This document shows positions 8,138 to 16,136 of a stretch of 64,000 bases of DNA, in pieces. Both the position numbers and the translations under genes were made by a program. The DNA lies in contig PYJC01000065.1 in the NCBI GenBank assembly GCA_003635255.1, positions 19,085 to 83,084 on the forward strand, given 5' to 3'. Source of the stretch: Candidatus Poribacteria bacterium (GTDB lineage: Bacteria > Poribacteria > WGA-4E > WGA-3G). Each line of letters starts with the position of its first letter. The stretch's first letter is position 1. Under the pieces are notes generated by a model that saw only the letters and a program-made list of their open reading frames with translations, did no database searches and had not been told where the DNA came from.

Positions 8138-8578
8138 ATGGATGTGAATCAACAACAGGAATTTGGGGAATGCCCCTCGTGTACAAAGACGAACCTCCGA
8201 CGGTTGGATGGAAATTCATGGTTCTGCTTGGATTGTGACTGGGATAACCTCACGATTATTCCGAAAGGCAACGACGAACTCCTCACCTCACTCCGACATG
8301 GTGATGTCCATTCACGGCGGATCGCCGCCCAAGCGTTGATTAATATCGGTGATGCTGACCGACACCTCGCCACCATGATGGATACAAACGCACTGCTCGA
8401 AGCGTTAGACGATGAGGATGCCGATGTGCGTTACTTCGTCGCAGTTGCCCTCGGTAAACTCGAAGCCAGCCTCAGTCTCGGTAAATTGAAGCAGCTTGCC
8501 CGAGACGATACCTCCGCGCTTGTACGGGAAGGTGCTAAAACAGCTGTTGAACAGATAGAATCACGCCACTCAGCTTAA
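8138..8578 (+). CDS. Zinc-ribbon plus HEAT-repeat protein
   Basis: 146 residues. The N-terminus has two CxxC pairs (ECPSCTKTN... and WFCLDCDW) spaced as in a zinc ribbon. Residues 50-140 form HEAT/PBS-lyase-like helical repeats (LLTSLRHGDVHSRRIAAQAL, ALDDEDADVRYFVAVALGKL, LARDDTSALVREGAKTAV). Such proteins are usually protein-protein adaptors. No ribosome site is evident before the ATG. Confidence 0.75.
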   Translation: MDVNQQQEFGECPSCTKTNLRRLDGNSWFCLDCDWDNLTIIPKGNDELLTSLRHGDVHSRRIAAQALINIGDADRHLATMMDTNALLEALDDEDADVRYFVAVALGKLEASLSLGKLKQLARDDTSALVREGAKTAVEQIESRHSA

Positions 8579-8624
8579 GGCGAAGCCCAACCAACAGGCA
8601 GGTTGGTATTTGGATATAAGGAAA

Positions 8625-9050
8625 TTTGACATACTCCCCCCGCTGAAGCAGGGGGATTCTTAGAAACCTCCTGTGCGGGGCAGATCGTGCTATCAACAAC
8701 CTCTGCTTGCATAGCAAGTCTTACGAAGCCTCCTGCAACAGTTAATGCCCTAACTGCGACACCGAAGTGTCCTTACGAAAAGTTTGAGTCGTTCATTTCA
8801 AATGGGATGTGCTTTTAAGCAATCTTTCCCTACTAACGACTGACGAGCATATTTTAGATATTTTTTGAGTCGTGTGAGGCTTTTACGTGATTGTCTCAAA
8901 TATCAAGCAATATACCAATGCATCAATCACAACCAATGCCGAACACTATCTATTTAGACGATTTAGAGAGAAAAAAGTTTAATCTAAAACGACTAAAAAC
9001 ATAGGCGGTGTCTACATCCCCCGAATGAATTCAGGGGTTTTGACACCGAA
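8625..9050 (-). mobile_element. Internally deleted IS200/IS605-like remnant with omega-RNA-like end
   Basis: The 580-bp gap holds no gene. At 8630-8665 the minus strand reads AATCCCCCTGCTTCAGCGGG then GGGAGT, the hairpin that typically closes tnpB genes and their omega RNAs. Upstream of it the minus-strand frame stays open (…VRALTVAGGFVRLAMQAEVV…) like a tnpB 3-prime tail. At 9003-9047 a second hairpin (arms CGGTGTC/GACACCG around CCCC/GGGG) looks like the opposite end. About 1 kb of transposase/TnpB coding sequence is missing. I infer a non-autonomous derivative. Confidence 0.6.
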
Positions 9051-9157
9051 AATCGATAAAAAACGGAAGCCCAAGCAACGCGCCGGGAAACCGGATATAC
9101 GGATAGGATCTTTCTACACGCAACTTGCCTAATCGAACCGCAAGGAAATATAAAAGA

Positions 9158-10222
9158 ATGGAAAAAATTCGACTCGGTTATATCGGCTGTGGATTCATGG
9201 CACAGAAGGTCCACATCCCGAATTTCATGAGCATTCCGGACTGTGAACTCATCGGTCTCGCGGAAATGCGTTCCGAACTCGGAAAAACAGTCCAGACCCG
9301 TTTCGGGATCCCCCAACTCTACAGCGACCACAGTGAACTCGCACAAAACACCGATATTGAAGCGGTCGCCGTATCCGCTGACTTCGCCTTACAAGGTGAA
9401 ATCGCCAAAGACCTCCTTTTGGCAGGTAAACACGTCTTCATGGAGAAACCGATGGCTGTCTCCACAGAACAGGCTGAGGCGATCGTGGCGGCATCGCAGG
9501 TGTCTGGCAAAAAGTTGATGGTCGGCTACATGAAACGCTACGATGCTGGCAACGAGATCGTCAAAGCGAAGGTGGCACAGTTCCGAGAGACCGGCGAACT
9601 CGGACGCTTGACGTATGCCAGAAATCACGGCTTCGGCGGGGATTGGGTTTGCAATCTTGATACCCACATGGACGGCACTAATGAACCAAAACCGAGTGCG
9701 CCTGTCAAAACCCCAGAATGGATACCTGAACAGTACCGAGGCTCCTATCTCGGATACCTCCAGCAGTATACGCACAATATCAATCTGATGCGCTGGTTCC
9801 TTGATGCGGGTAACAAAGTCACCGTCAAAGCCGTCGATTTAGATGCGAACGGATACTCCGGTGTCGTCATCTTTGATATGGACGGCATCCGTGTGACACT
9901 GGAAACAGGACACGTTTCACACTATCGTTGGGACGAACATAGCCAAGTCTATTTTGAGAACGGTTGGGTTCACACCTGGGCACCGCCGTTACTTTTGAAA
10001 AACACGCCTGCCGAAGTTGAAATCTATCGCGCTGGCGAAGAACAGGAAATCACGCGTCCGATTCCGAGACCGAGTTGGACCTGGGCATATCACAGAGAGG
10101 CAGAATACTTCGTTGCGAACATCCGAAACGATGAACCCTTCCGCTCTTCAGCCGAGGATACGCTCACAGATGTCAGACTTTTTGAGGATATCTACCGAAT
10201 CTTCATTGAACAGCAGAAATAG
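9158..10222 (+). CDS. Gfo/Idh/MocA family oxidoreductase
   Basis: 354 residues from the ATG at 9158 (AAGGAA upstream; an extension to 9125 is open but not family-like). GYIGCGFMAQKVHIP is the NAD(P)-binding glycine motif and MEKPMAVSTEQAE the EKP motif. The middle part (YTHNINLMRWFLDAG) fits the second-domain D/H motif in modified form. It is convergent with the membrane protein gene that ends 4 bp later. Substrate unknown. Confidence 0.88.
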   Translation: MEKIRLGYIGCGFMAQKVHIPNFMSIPDCELIGLAEMRSELGKTVQTRFGIPQLYSDHSELAQNTDIEAVAVSADFALQGEIAKDLLLAGKHVFMEKPMAVSTEQAEAIVAASQVSGKKLMVGYMKRYDAGNEIVKAKVAQFRETGELGRLTYARNHGFGGDWVCNLDTHMDGTNEPKPSAPVKTPEWIPEQYRGSYLGYLQQYTHNINLMRWFLDAGNKVTVKAVDLDANGYSGVVIFDMDGIRVTLETGHVSHYRWDEHSQVYFENGWVHTWAPPLLLKNTPAEVEIYRAGEEQEITRPIPRPSWTWAYHREAEYFVANIRNDEPFRSSAEDTLTDVRLFEDIYRIFIEQQK

Positions 10223-10225
10223 TTG

Positions 10226-12493
10226 TCAGTTATCAGATTCCTTGCGCATTAAAATTTCCGTGTTGTTGATGTCTATCGCGAGTTCATAGTTTTCTTGCAA
10301 ATATGCCGCAATCAACGGATGCCGTTCCTCGACACGGATACCGTCAACAGCATCGAACCAACCCCCTGTTTTAAAGATTACCAAACGCGTTTGGTCTCGT
10401 TCAAGAACCTCTATAACCTCTTGCTGCATTGCAGGGGTTGATGCGTACGAGACCTGATGGAATCGAGAGACACCGAGTCGATTCGCAAAGAAATAGTAAG
10501 CACCCTGACTCGTAAAATCAAAAATCTTTTCGTTCTCTGCAGTGTTTTCTTTAATATAAGCGACAACTTTTTGAATCTGTTCAACTTGATTATCTGGAAT
10601 ATCTACTGCACCTGCGCGCACTAACTCCTGCGATACAGTGTTTTGCTTGAACGGATTCTGACGCAACCGCTCCCATTTCTGGTTGAACCCGACCAACGGA
10701 TGATGCCGCTCCCCAACATACCAACAGAATATGACTATCGGAATTAGCACCCACGCTGCCTTCAATAGTGCGTACCAAGGTCTCTCACGCCTTAAAAATA
10801 ATAAACCGACCCGAAACATTCTGATAATACCACCCTCCAGTGGAAATAAACAGAGCAGCCATAGGAAAGTCGCACCATAAATCAGATGTCCACCGTCTGA
10901 ACGACCCAACGCCGTCCGAAAGAAAGCAATCCCACCGAGGAGTAAGAGCAGGAGTTTCATCGTGTTGGCTGAATGCGTGCCAGATAGCCCCCGGTATGTC
11001 AGGTAAGCCGCGATAATCAAAAAGATGCAAATCGGTAAATACCACCGAAACCCTTCACTGAAGATAAAGGCGTGCCATCCTTCCGACGACAATAGCGTTA
11101 GTGTTTTTGATAAAGATGGAAAAGCGAGTCCCCACGTTGCGAGTTGATAGCGACACTGGATATAAGAATTCCAGATCGCATCGTCCAAAGCACCGTGGGA
11201 CAGGAAGTAGATGCCTACCGAGAGAAAACCTACCAGCACCCCACAACCATAACTGATTAAGGGTGGCAGATATTCTCTCCTATTTTTTTCCGGCTGGCTT
11301 TGCTGGCTTCCGCGCGCTGTTCCGAAGCCCCTTTGTAACACATATATAACCAAGAACAATCCGATGGCACCCAACGTATAAAGTCCAACTTCAGTGCTAT
11401 ACCAGAATGCCAAACTCGTGAAGAGACCAGCGAAGAGTAATTTCCATACAAATGTAGGGATCTTGTTCGTGCGAGTCTCTTGGAAGTGCGTAACGGAATT
11501 CGCTACGAAGGCGAAACTAATTAAACCGAAACTGTGCCGTGGGGATACCCAGAACTCTGTTCCAGAAGCAATAAGGACACATAAGAAAGCAGCCAAGAAC
11601 CTGCTTCGGAATACTTGTAAACCGAGCACGTAAAGCGCAACATAGCCGAGTGGACCCAATAGGTCCTCCATTAAACGTACACCGAATAAAGTCGGTTCAA
11701 AGAGTTGGCTGCCAAACCACGCCAAGTAAGCGTTTTGAAAGAGTCCGTGCTGGATATAGATATCCCGGAATGGCACCCCGCCGCGTAGCATTTCATTGAG
11801 AGGCGCGAGCCGCTCGCCTTCGTGGAATAGATCTATGTTACCGTGAATACTCCCCGAGTAGGTAAGGAGATAGATGAAAATCGGAAGGATAATGTATTCA
11901 AGTCCACCGCGCCAAATCTTTGTGGTTCTATAGCTCACAGGGGTAGAAGCATCACTCTTTTCGATGGCGGGAGTATCATCGGAAGTCCCTGAATTCCACA
12001 GCGTAGGGAAGTACCGCTGGTAGAGCAGTCCCAATTTGAGCAGAACAGATAAACCGATCGGTAGTAGTAAGCCTATCAGGATGCTCTGACCGATGTGGTA
12101 GACCTGTAACCAACAGAGCCATAATGGTATGGATGCCAAGGCGTTCGCTTTAAGCACGCGTGCTATCGGTTGTTCGGTGAACTTAGCACACCAGCGCGAG
12201 TAGACCCACCATCCCAGCCAATATAGACATATCGTTATTGGAATACCGAGCAATGCCAATAGATAATAAAAGTATTCCTGTTGTTTCGGGTAGGCGTTAA
12301 CGCTCAGCCAGCCGACGACACCGGCGTTTGAGTGGTATTCAAAGGTAATGTATTTTTGGAGGGTTATCCCTAAAGCAACTGCCAGCGAAGCAGCAGAAAA
12401 AGTAAGAAGCCCAACGTAGGGTTTGAGTGCAGGGGCTTTGACAACGCGCATGTCCGGCATAAATTGCTGAAGGTAGACTTGCCAGCGTTGCAT
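10226..12493 (-). CDS. Large polytopic membrane protein, possible GT-C glycosyltransferase
   Basis: 755 residues with roughly thirteen or more hydrophobic helices and a C-terminal soluble domain of about 130 residues. A region near residue 225 (LFHEGERLAPLNEMLRGGVP, FRDIYIQHG) places acidic residues in the first large outside loop, as GT-C glycosyltransferases do. The C-terminal domain (QVEQIQKVVAYIKENTAENE, IFDFTSQGAYYFFANR) resembles the extracytoplasmic tail of such enzymes. I infer a lipid-linked sugar transferase; a different polytopic role is possible. The gene ends just past its convergent neighbour. Confidence 0.6.
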   Translation of the reverse strand: MQRWQVYLQQFMPDMRVVKAPALKPYVGLLTFSAASLAVALGITLQKYITFEYHSNAGVVGWLSVNAYPKQQEYFYYLLALLGIPITICLYWLGWWVYSRWCAKFTEQPIARVLKANALASIPLWLCWLQVYHIGQSILIGLLLPIGLSVLLKLGLLYQRYFPTLWNSGTSDDTPAIEKSDASTPVSYRTTKIWRGGLEYIILPIFIYLLTYSGSIHGNIDLFHEGERLAPLNEMLRGGVPFRDIYIQHGLFQNAYLAWFGSQLFEPTLFGVRLMEDLLGPLGYVALYVLGLQVFRSRFLAAFLCVLIASGTEFWVSPRHSFGLISFAFVANSVTHFQETRTNKIPTFVWKLLFAGLFTSLAFWYSTEVGLYTLGAIGLFLVIYVLQRGFGTARGSQQSQPEKNRREYLPPLISYGCGVLVGFLSVGIYFLSHGALDDAIWNSYIQCRYQLATWGLAFPSLSKTLTLLSSEGWHAFIFSEGFRWYLPICIFLIIAAYLTYRGLSGTHSANTMKLLLLLLGGIAFFRTALGRSDGGHLIYGATFLWLLCLFPLEGGIIRMFRVGLLFLRRERPWYALLKAAWVLIPIVIFCWYVGERHHPLVGFNQKWERLRQNPFKQNTVSQELVRAGAVDIPDNQVEQIQKVVAYIKENTAENEKIFDFTSQGAYYFFANRLGVSRFHQVSYASTPAMQQEVIEVLERDQTRLVIFKTGGWFDAVDGIRVEERHPLIAAYLQENYELAIDINNTEILMRKESDN

Positions 12494-12540
12494 GGTTCTT
12501 GCCTCAATGGATTTTGCGATCGGGAGATCACATCTATCGT

Positions 12541-13005
12541 TTAGGTTTTCCCAAGCCGACCCTCAACCTCGATGAAATCTTTCGCCGTATCGTCCCACGC
12601 GAAAGCCTTTACCGCGCGTATCTCAGTACCGTAAACAGAGATAACCACATAGGTAGTACCCGGATAAGCCGGTTCATCCCATACCGTCGCGTCTGCTTTG
12701 TCTTTTTCTGAGAAATATGCTTCGTGGTTCGGGTGTGAATGGTAGAACGCCTTAATCTGCCATTGCTGTGTATCGGCTTCTTTGTGGACAGCGATTAAGT
12801 CATCAGGGTGAATAACGTAAGCGGTACGCGCATCGCGCGGGTATGTGTCTGGATCTTCCTGATGGAGTTCGTTCTGTATATTCCGGCATTTCCGGACAAA
12901 TTCTTGTGTGTCAGTACCTAAAATAACACCACAACATTCATCAGGAAATTCCAATTTCGCATGGTCACAAATCTGGCTGAGGGTTCCTGGTTGCAAAGTT
13001 AACAT
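12541..13005 (-). CDS. JAMM/MPN metalloprotease (Mec/QbsD-like)
   Basis: 154 residues. PDECCGVILG supplies the active-site glutamate region, and FYHSHPNHEAYFSEKD is the HxHx10D zinc motif of JAMM proteases. Small bacterial JAMM proteins of this size (Mec, QbsD, HcyD) cut sulfur-carrier proteins: they remove cysteine from a carrier adduct or trim residues after the carrier's GG. The carrier gene at 13268-13555, a CysH-like reductase and a cysteine synthase sit directly upstream on the same strand, which fits this role. No clear ribosome site. Confidence 0.85.
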   Translation of the reverse strand: MLTLQPGTLSQICDHAKLEFPDECCGVILGTDTQEFVRKCRNIQNELHQEDPDTYPRDARTAYVIHPDDLIAVHKEADTQQWQIKAFYHSHPNHEAYFSEKDKADATVWDEPAYPGTTYVVISVYGTEIRAVKAFAWDDTAKDFIEVEGRLGKT

Positions 13006-13017
13006 TGAATGGGGATT

Positions 13018-13267
13018 AGCAATTAGCAGTCAGCAGTCAGCAATCAGCAAGAAAATACTAATGTTCTGTCCACACTTCCTGTAGGAGCGAGCTGTGCTCG
13101 CGATCCGTGCTGTGCGTATCTTCTTGTAGAAGCGAGTGTTTTTACTTACAAGAAACCCTCAAGCAAAAACGGTGTTTCTTGTCGCTCGCGACTCTATACG
13201 CATCAACTTTGACATGACAAAGTACTAATAATTTCTCTGACGGCTGATAGCCGACAGCCAATAGCCA
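13018..13267. repeat. Repeat-rich gap between JAMM and carrier genes
   Basis: The gap holds tandem CAGTCAGCAGTCAGCAAT units (13027-13050), one copy of the 29-bp hairpin unit (about 13078-13106), a hairpin with arms GCGAG/CTCGC around a GTGTTTTTACTTACAAGA-type insert (about 13131-13192), and TGATAGCCGACAGCCAATAG at the end. Similar CAGTCGGCTTTCGG / GCTGATGGCTGATTGC repeats flank the other side of the carrier gene (13578-13676). No gene is seen. Confidence 0.7.
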
Positions 13268-13555
13268 TTAAGACATGGCACTTCCACCAGCAATCGCCGG
13301 AATAATAGAGATTTCAGCACCATCTGCGACAGCGGTTGCTGTTCCGTCAAGGAAGCGGATGTCTTCATCGTTAAGATAGATATTCACAAACCGGCGGATA
13401 TTTCCGCCTTCATCACAAAGACGTTCTTTCATCCCCGGATAGTTCGCTTCAAGATTCTCAATAACGCCTTCAATATCGGCACCTTCTGTCTCAACTTCCG
13501 CCAGGTTTTGCGTCAAACGTCTCAGCGGTGTTGGAATACGGACTATTACAGCCAT
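13268..13555 (-). CDS. MoaD/ThiS-like sulfur-carrier protein with C-terminal extension
   Basis: 95 residues from the ATG at 13555, which follows AAAGGAG; a longer open frame upstream is repeat sequence. The beta-grasp pattern (MAVIVRIPTPLRRLT, FVNIYLNDEDIRFL, DGAEISIIPAIAGG) matches CysO/MoaD-type carriers. Active carriers end in GG for adenylation and thiocarboxylation; here GG is followed by four more residues (SAMS). This would need removal, and the JAMM protease next door is a likely agent, as QbsD trims QbsE. The neighbours point to cysteine synthesis. Confidence 0.85.
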   Translation of the reverse strand: MAVIVRIPTPLRRLTQNLAEVETEGADIEGVIENLEANYPGMKERLCDEGGNIRRFVNIYLNDEDIRFLDGTATAVADGAEISIIPAIAGGSAMS

Positions 13556-13676
13556 AGAATATATTTCTCCTTTTTGGATAGCAGTCGGCTTTCGGCTTTC
13601 AGTCGTCAGTAATAAGAGATTTTTGATTAATAGAAAACCCTCTTGCTGACGGCTGATGGCTGATTGCTGACAGCCA

Positions 13677-14453
13677 TTAAATCGAATAATGTAATCCACA
13701 CTCTTTAGCGTTTTCTTCTGTGTCAGCGTTTTCTGATGCAGCGGGCGCATTCTGCCAACGCCACCGTCCCGCACGGTTCAGTTCTCCCGGTTTTATGGGT
13801 GTTGTGCAAATGACGCACCCGATGGATTCATAATAATGTCCTTGCGCATCCGCTTCAAGCAACGGATTCACAGGAATTTCGTTTTCACGGACAAACTCCC
13901 ACACTTCATCGGCAGTCCACTGGAGCAGCGGACTCACCTTCAGCACAGGGTGTGTCGCCGACGAGATGATTTCTGCCTTTCGGAGCTGTTTTCTGGATTC
14001 GGACTGATCACGACGTAAACCGGTTATCCAGACATCTAAGCTTTCCAAAAGCCGTTGCATCGGACGGACTTTTCGGATGTTACAACAGTATTCCTGTTTC
14101 GCTTTACTATCGAAAAACAGGTATTCACCGTGTTGGGCAACCATTTCCTGAACTTCTTGCGGGTCAGGTTGAAGCTGTTCGATTTCGATACCATAACGCG
14201 ATGCTACCCGATTAAGAAAATCGTAGGTCTCTGGGAAAAGTCGCAGCGTATCAAGCGTGCAAACCCGGAACGGCAATCCATTTTCAGCCGCCAAGTGAAT
14301 CAGAACCATACCCGAAAGTTGCCCGCTTGTGACAATTGCAGCGCGTTCTTTGAACCGTTTAAAGAGAGAGAAGAGAATTCCTTGGGGACTCTCCGTCAAT
14401 AAGACCTCTTGGCAGAGAGTCTGATCTATTGGATAGTTCAATTTTTTAATCAT
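13677..14453 (-). CDS. PAPS/APS reductase family protein (CysH-like)
   Basis: 258 residues. The protein has the CysH iron-sulfur and catalytic signatures: CCNIRKVRPM (CC pair), GLRRDQSESR, CVICTTP (second Cys pair) and ECGLHYSI at the C-terminus with the catalytic cysteine. Four cluster cysteines suggest the assimilatory APS/PAPS reductase type with a 4Fe-4S cluster, which makes sulfite from activated sulfate. The N-terminal loop (VTSGQLSGMVLIHL) is a variant of the usual SGAEDVV loop. Start ATG follows AAGGAAC. It sits 17 bp after the cysteine synthase gene. Confidence 0.85.
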   Translation of the reverse strand: MIKKLNYPIDQTLCQEVLLTESPQGILFSLFKRFKERAAIVTSGQLSGMVLIHLAAENGLPFRVCTLDTLRLFPETYDFLNRVASRYGIEIEQLQPDPQEVQEMVAQHGEYLFFDSKAKQEYCCNIRKVRPMQRLLESLDVWITGLRRDQSESRKQLRKAEIISSATHPVLKVSPLLQWTADEVWEFVRENEIPVNPLLEADAQGHYYESIGCVICTTPIKPGELNRAGRWRWQNAPAASENADTEENAKECGLHYSI

Positions 14454-14470
14454 GTTCCTTCGTTAAAAAC

Positions 14471-15421
14471 TTACGGAAGATTATCCATGATATCCGATTC
14501 GATTTCAAAATAACGACTCAAACTAAAATAGCGTTCTCCGGTGTCTGGCAGAATCGTAACAACCGTTTTATCCGGTCCCTGCGCCTTTGCAACCTGTAAT
14601 GCGGCATAAACATTCGCACCGGACGACATTCCGACTAACAATCCTTCGGTTCTTGAAATTGTCTTCATCATTTCATAAGCCTCTTTTTCAGAGACTGTAA
14701 TAACCTCGTCGATAACATCTACATTGAGCACTTCGGGAATCATCCCCGCGCCAAGTCCATCAATCCGAGTAGGACCCGGTTTACCGCCAGAAAGCACCGC
14801 TGAAACGCTCGGTTCCACAGCAACCACTTTCACATTCGAGCATTCTGTCTTTAAAACTTCTCCAACACCTGTCAGCGTCCCGCCTGTACCGACCCCTATA
14901 ACGCAAAAATCAATATCAGTACCGATTGCCTTGAGAATTTCGACTGCTGTCGTACGGCGGTGAATTTCGGGGTTTGCGGGGTTCGTGAACTGGTTCGGCA
15001 TATAGTGCCGTGGATTCTGTCTGACAATCGCTTCTGCCTCCCAGATCGCACTCGCCATGCCACCGTGTTCCGGCGTTAGCACAATTTTCGCACCGAAAGC
15101 GGAGAGGAGTTCATATTTCTCGCTGCTTACGTTTTCTGGCATCGTCAAAGTAACAAGATACCCTCTTGAGATCCCGACAATAGACAACCCCAAACCCGTA
15201 TTACCAGCCGTCGGTTCAACGATAGTATCCCCTTTTCTAAGGATACCCCGTTCCTCAGCATCAACGACCATTGCATAGCTAATCCGATCCTTGATACTGC
15301 CGCCGGGATTGTAAGCCTCCAATTTAGCGAAGATCCTCGCATCGTCCTTACCGGGCAGCGCATTCAAGCGAATCGTCGGTGTATTCCCGATGAGGTCAGT
15401 CAGGTTTTTAGCGATTTTCAT
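14471..15421 (-). CDS. Cysteine synthase (CysK/CysM family, PLP-dependent)
   Basis: 316 residues of fold-type II PLP enzyme. NPGGSIKDRISYAMV holds the PLP lysine, EPTAGNTGLGLSIVG the substrate-binding loop, and GVGTGGTLTGVGEVL the phosphate-binding loop. It makes cysteine from O-acetyl- or O-phospho-serine and sulfide or, given the JAMM and carrier genes downstream, from a carrier thiocarboxylate as CysM does with CysO. First gene of the four-gene sulfur cluster. Confidence 0.9.
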   Translation of the reverse strand: MKIAKNLTDLIGNTPTIRLNALPGKDDARIFAKLEAYNPGGSIKDRISYAMVVDAEERGILRKGDTIVEPTAGNTGLGLSIVGISRGYLVTLTMPENVSSEKYELLSAFGAKIVLTPEHGGMASAIWEAEAIVRQNPRHYMPNQFTNPANPEIHRRTTAVEILKAIGTDIDFCVIGVGTGGTLTGVGEVLKTECSNVKVVAVEPSVSAVLSGGKPGPTRIDGLGAGMIPEVLNVDVIDEVITVSEKEAYEMMKTISRTEGLLVGMSSGANVYAALQVAKAQGPDKTVVTILPDTGERYFSLSRYFEIESDIMDNLP

Positions 15422-15605
15422 TTTTCATCCAAATAACCACGCACGATACCGCTTCCGCAACCCTATTTTAGGTATAACCGCTTCAAAAAAATCACTTTAA
15501 AGTATACCATATACACCGCAAAAAGTCAAATTTTCCAGATGAGGGGTGTGTAAATATTTTGGCATCTGCTCCTATAGAAGCAGTCTGAGACATAACTCAG
15601 TCACA

Positions 15606-15919
15606 GGGTACCACTACAGAAATACCATAGGTGTCAATTTTAGAAAAAATAACCGTTGTAGTCCCAGGCCCGGTAGGTTCGGTTTCCTAGAAGAAACACC
15701 GTTTTTGCTTGGGTGTTTCTTGTAAGCAAAAACACCGAACCGGATTTTACACCTTAAAGACTTCAAAATCTCTTGAATCCCGTAGGGATGGTATCTCTGT
15801 AGAAATGGGGAGTTAAAGAAAGATAAAGCCCCGTAGGGGCGGCATTTGTAGAGATGTTCCCACAAAATACCGTGAAATATCCCTAAATTGACACCTATGG
15901 GTACCACTACAGAAATACC
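15606..15919. mobile_element. MITE-like element with 16-bp TIRs and 21-bp flanking direct repeats
   Basis: CCATAGGTGTCAATTT at 15625-15640 is the exact reverse complement of AAATTGACACCTATGG at 15885-15900. A 21-bp sequence starting GGGTACCACTACAGAAAT occurs at 15606-15626 and again at 15899-15919. The 276-bp interior has no ORF but holds three smaller hairpins (GGTTCGG/CCGAACC at 15676-15741, CCCGTAGGG about 15780, GCCCCGTAGGGGC about 15828). A related element lies at 37950-38212. The rest of the 715-bp gap holds more hairpins (15974-16000 and 16031-16048). Confidence 0.8.
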
Positions 15920-15973
15920 TACACGACTATAACAGACCATACGCTTGGCGTGAGAAGGTCCCCTATCTGTCAA

Positions 15974-16060
15974 TAAATCTCTTTGCTCCAGCGGAGCAAC
16001 ATGTCTATAGAAGAAGACGGGCACTTCTCCCGCACTCCAGCGGAGTGCTATGTAAACAAA
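15974..16060. repeat. Palindromes GCTCCAGCGGAGC and CACTCCAGCGGAGTG
   Basis: Two short perfect hairpins, each followed by a similar tail (AACATGTCTATAGAAG and CTATGTAAACAAA). The tails resemble those after the GCCCCGTAGGGGC hairpins at 15828 and 38130, so the stem varies while the tail is kept. Confidence 0.6.
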
Positions 16061-16136
16061 CCTATCCTATCCAAAAAATGAATCCTGTGACAAAAACTTT
16101 ACACACCCCATTACGATAAGACGTAGAACTATCCAC

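Noticed and set aside
13556..13774. N-terminal extension of the sulfur-carrier gene
   Set aside because: The added residues translate repeat DNA, and a good ribosome site precedes the later ATG at 13555.
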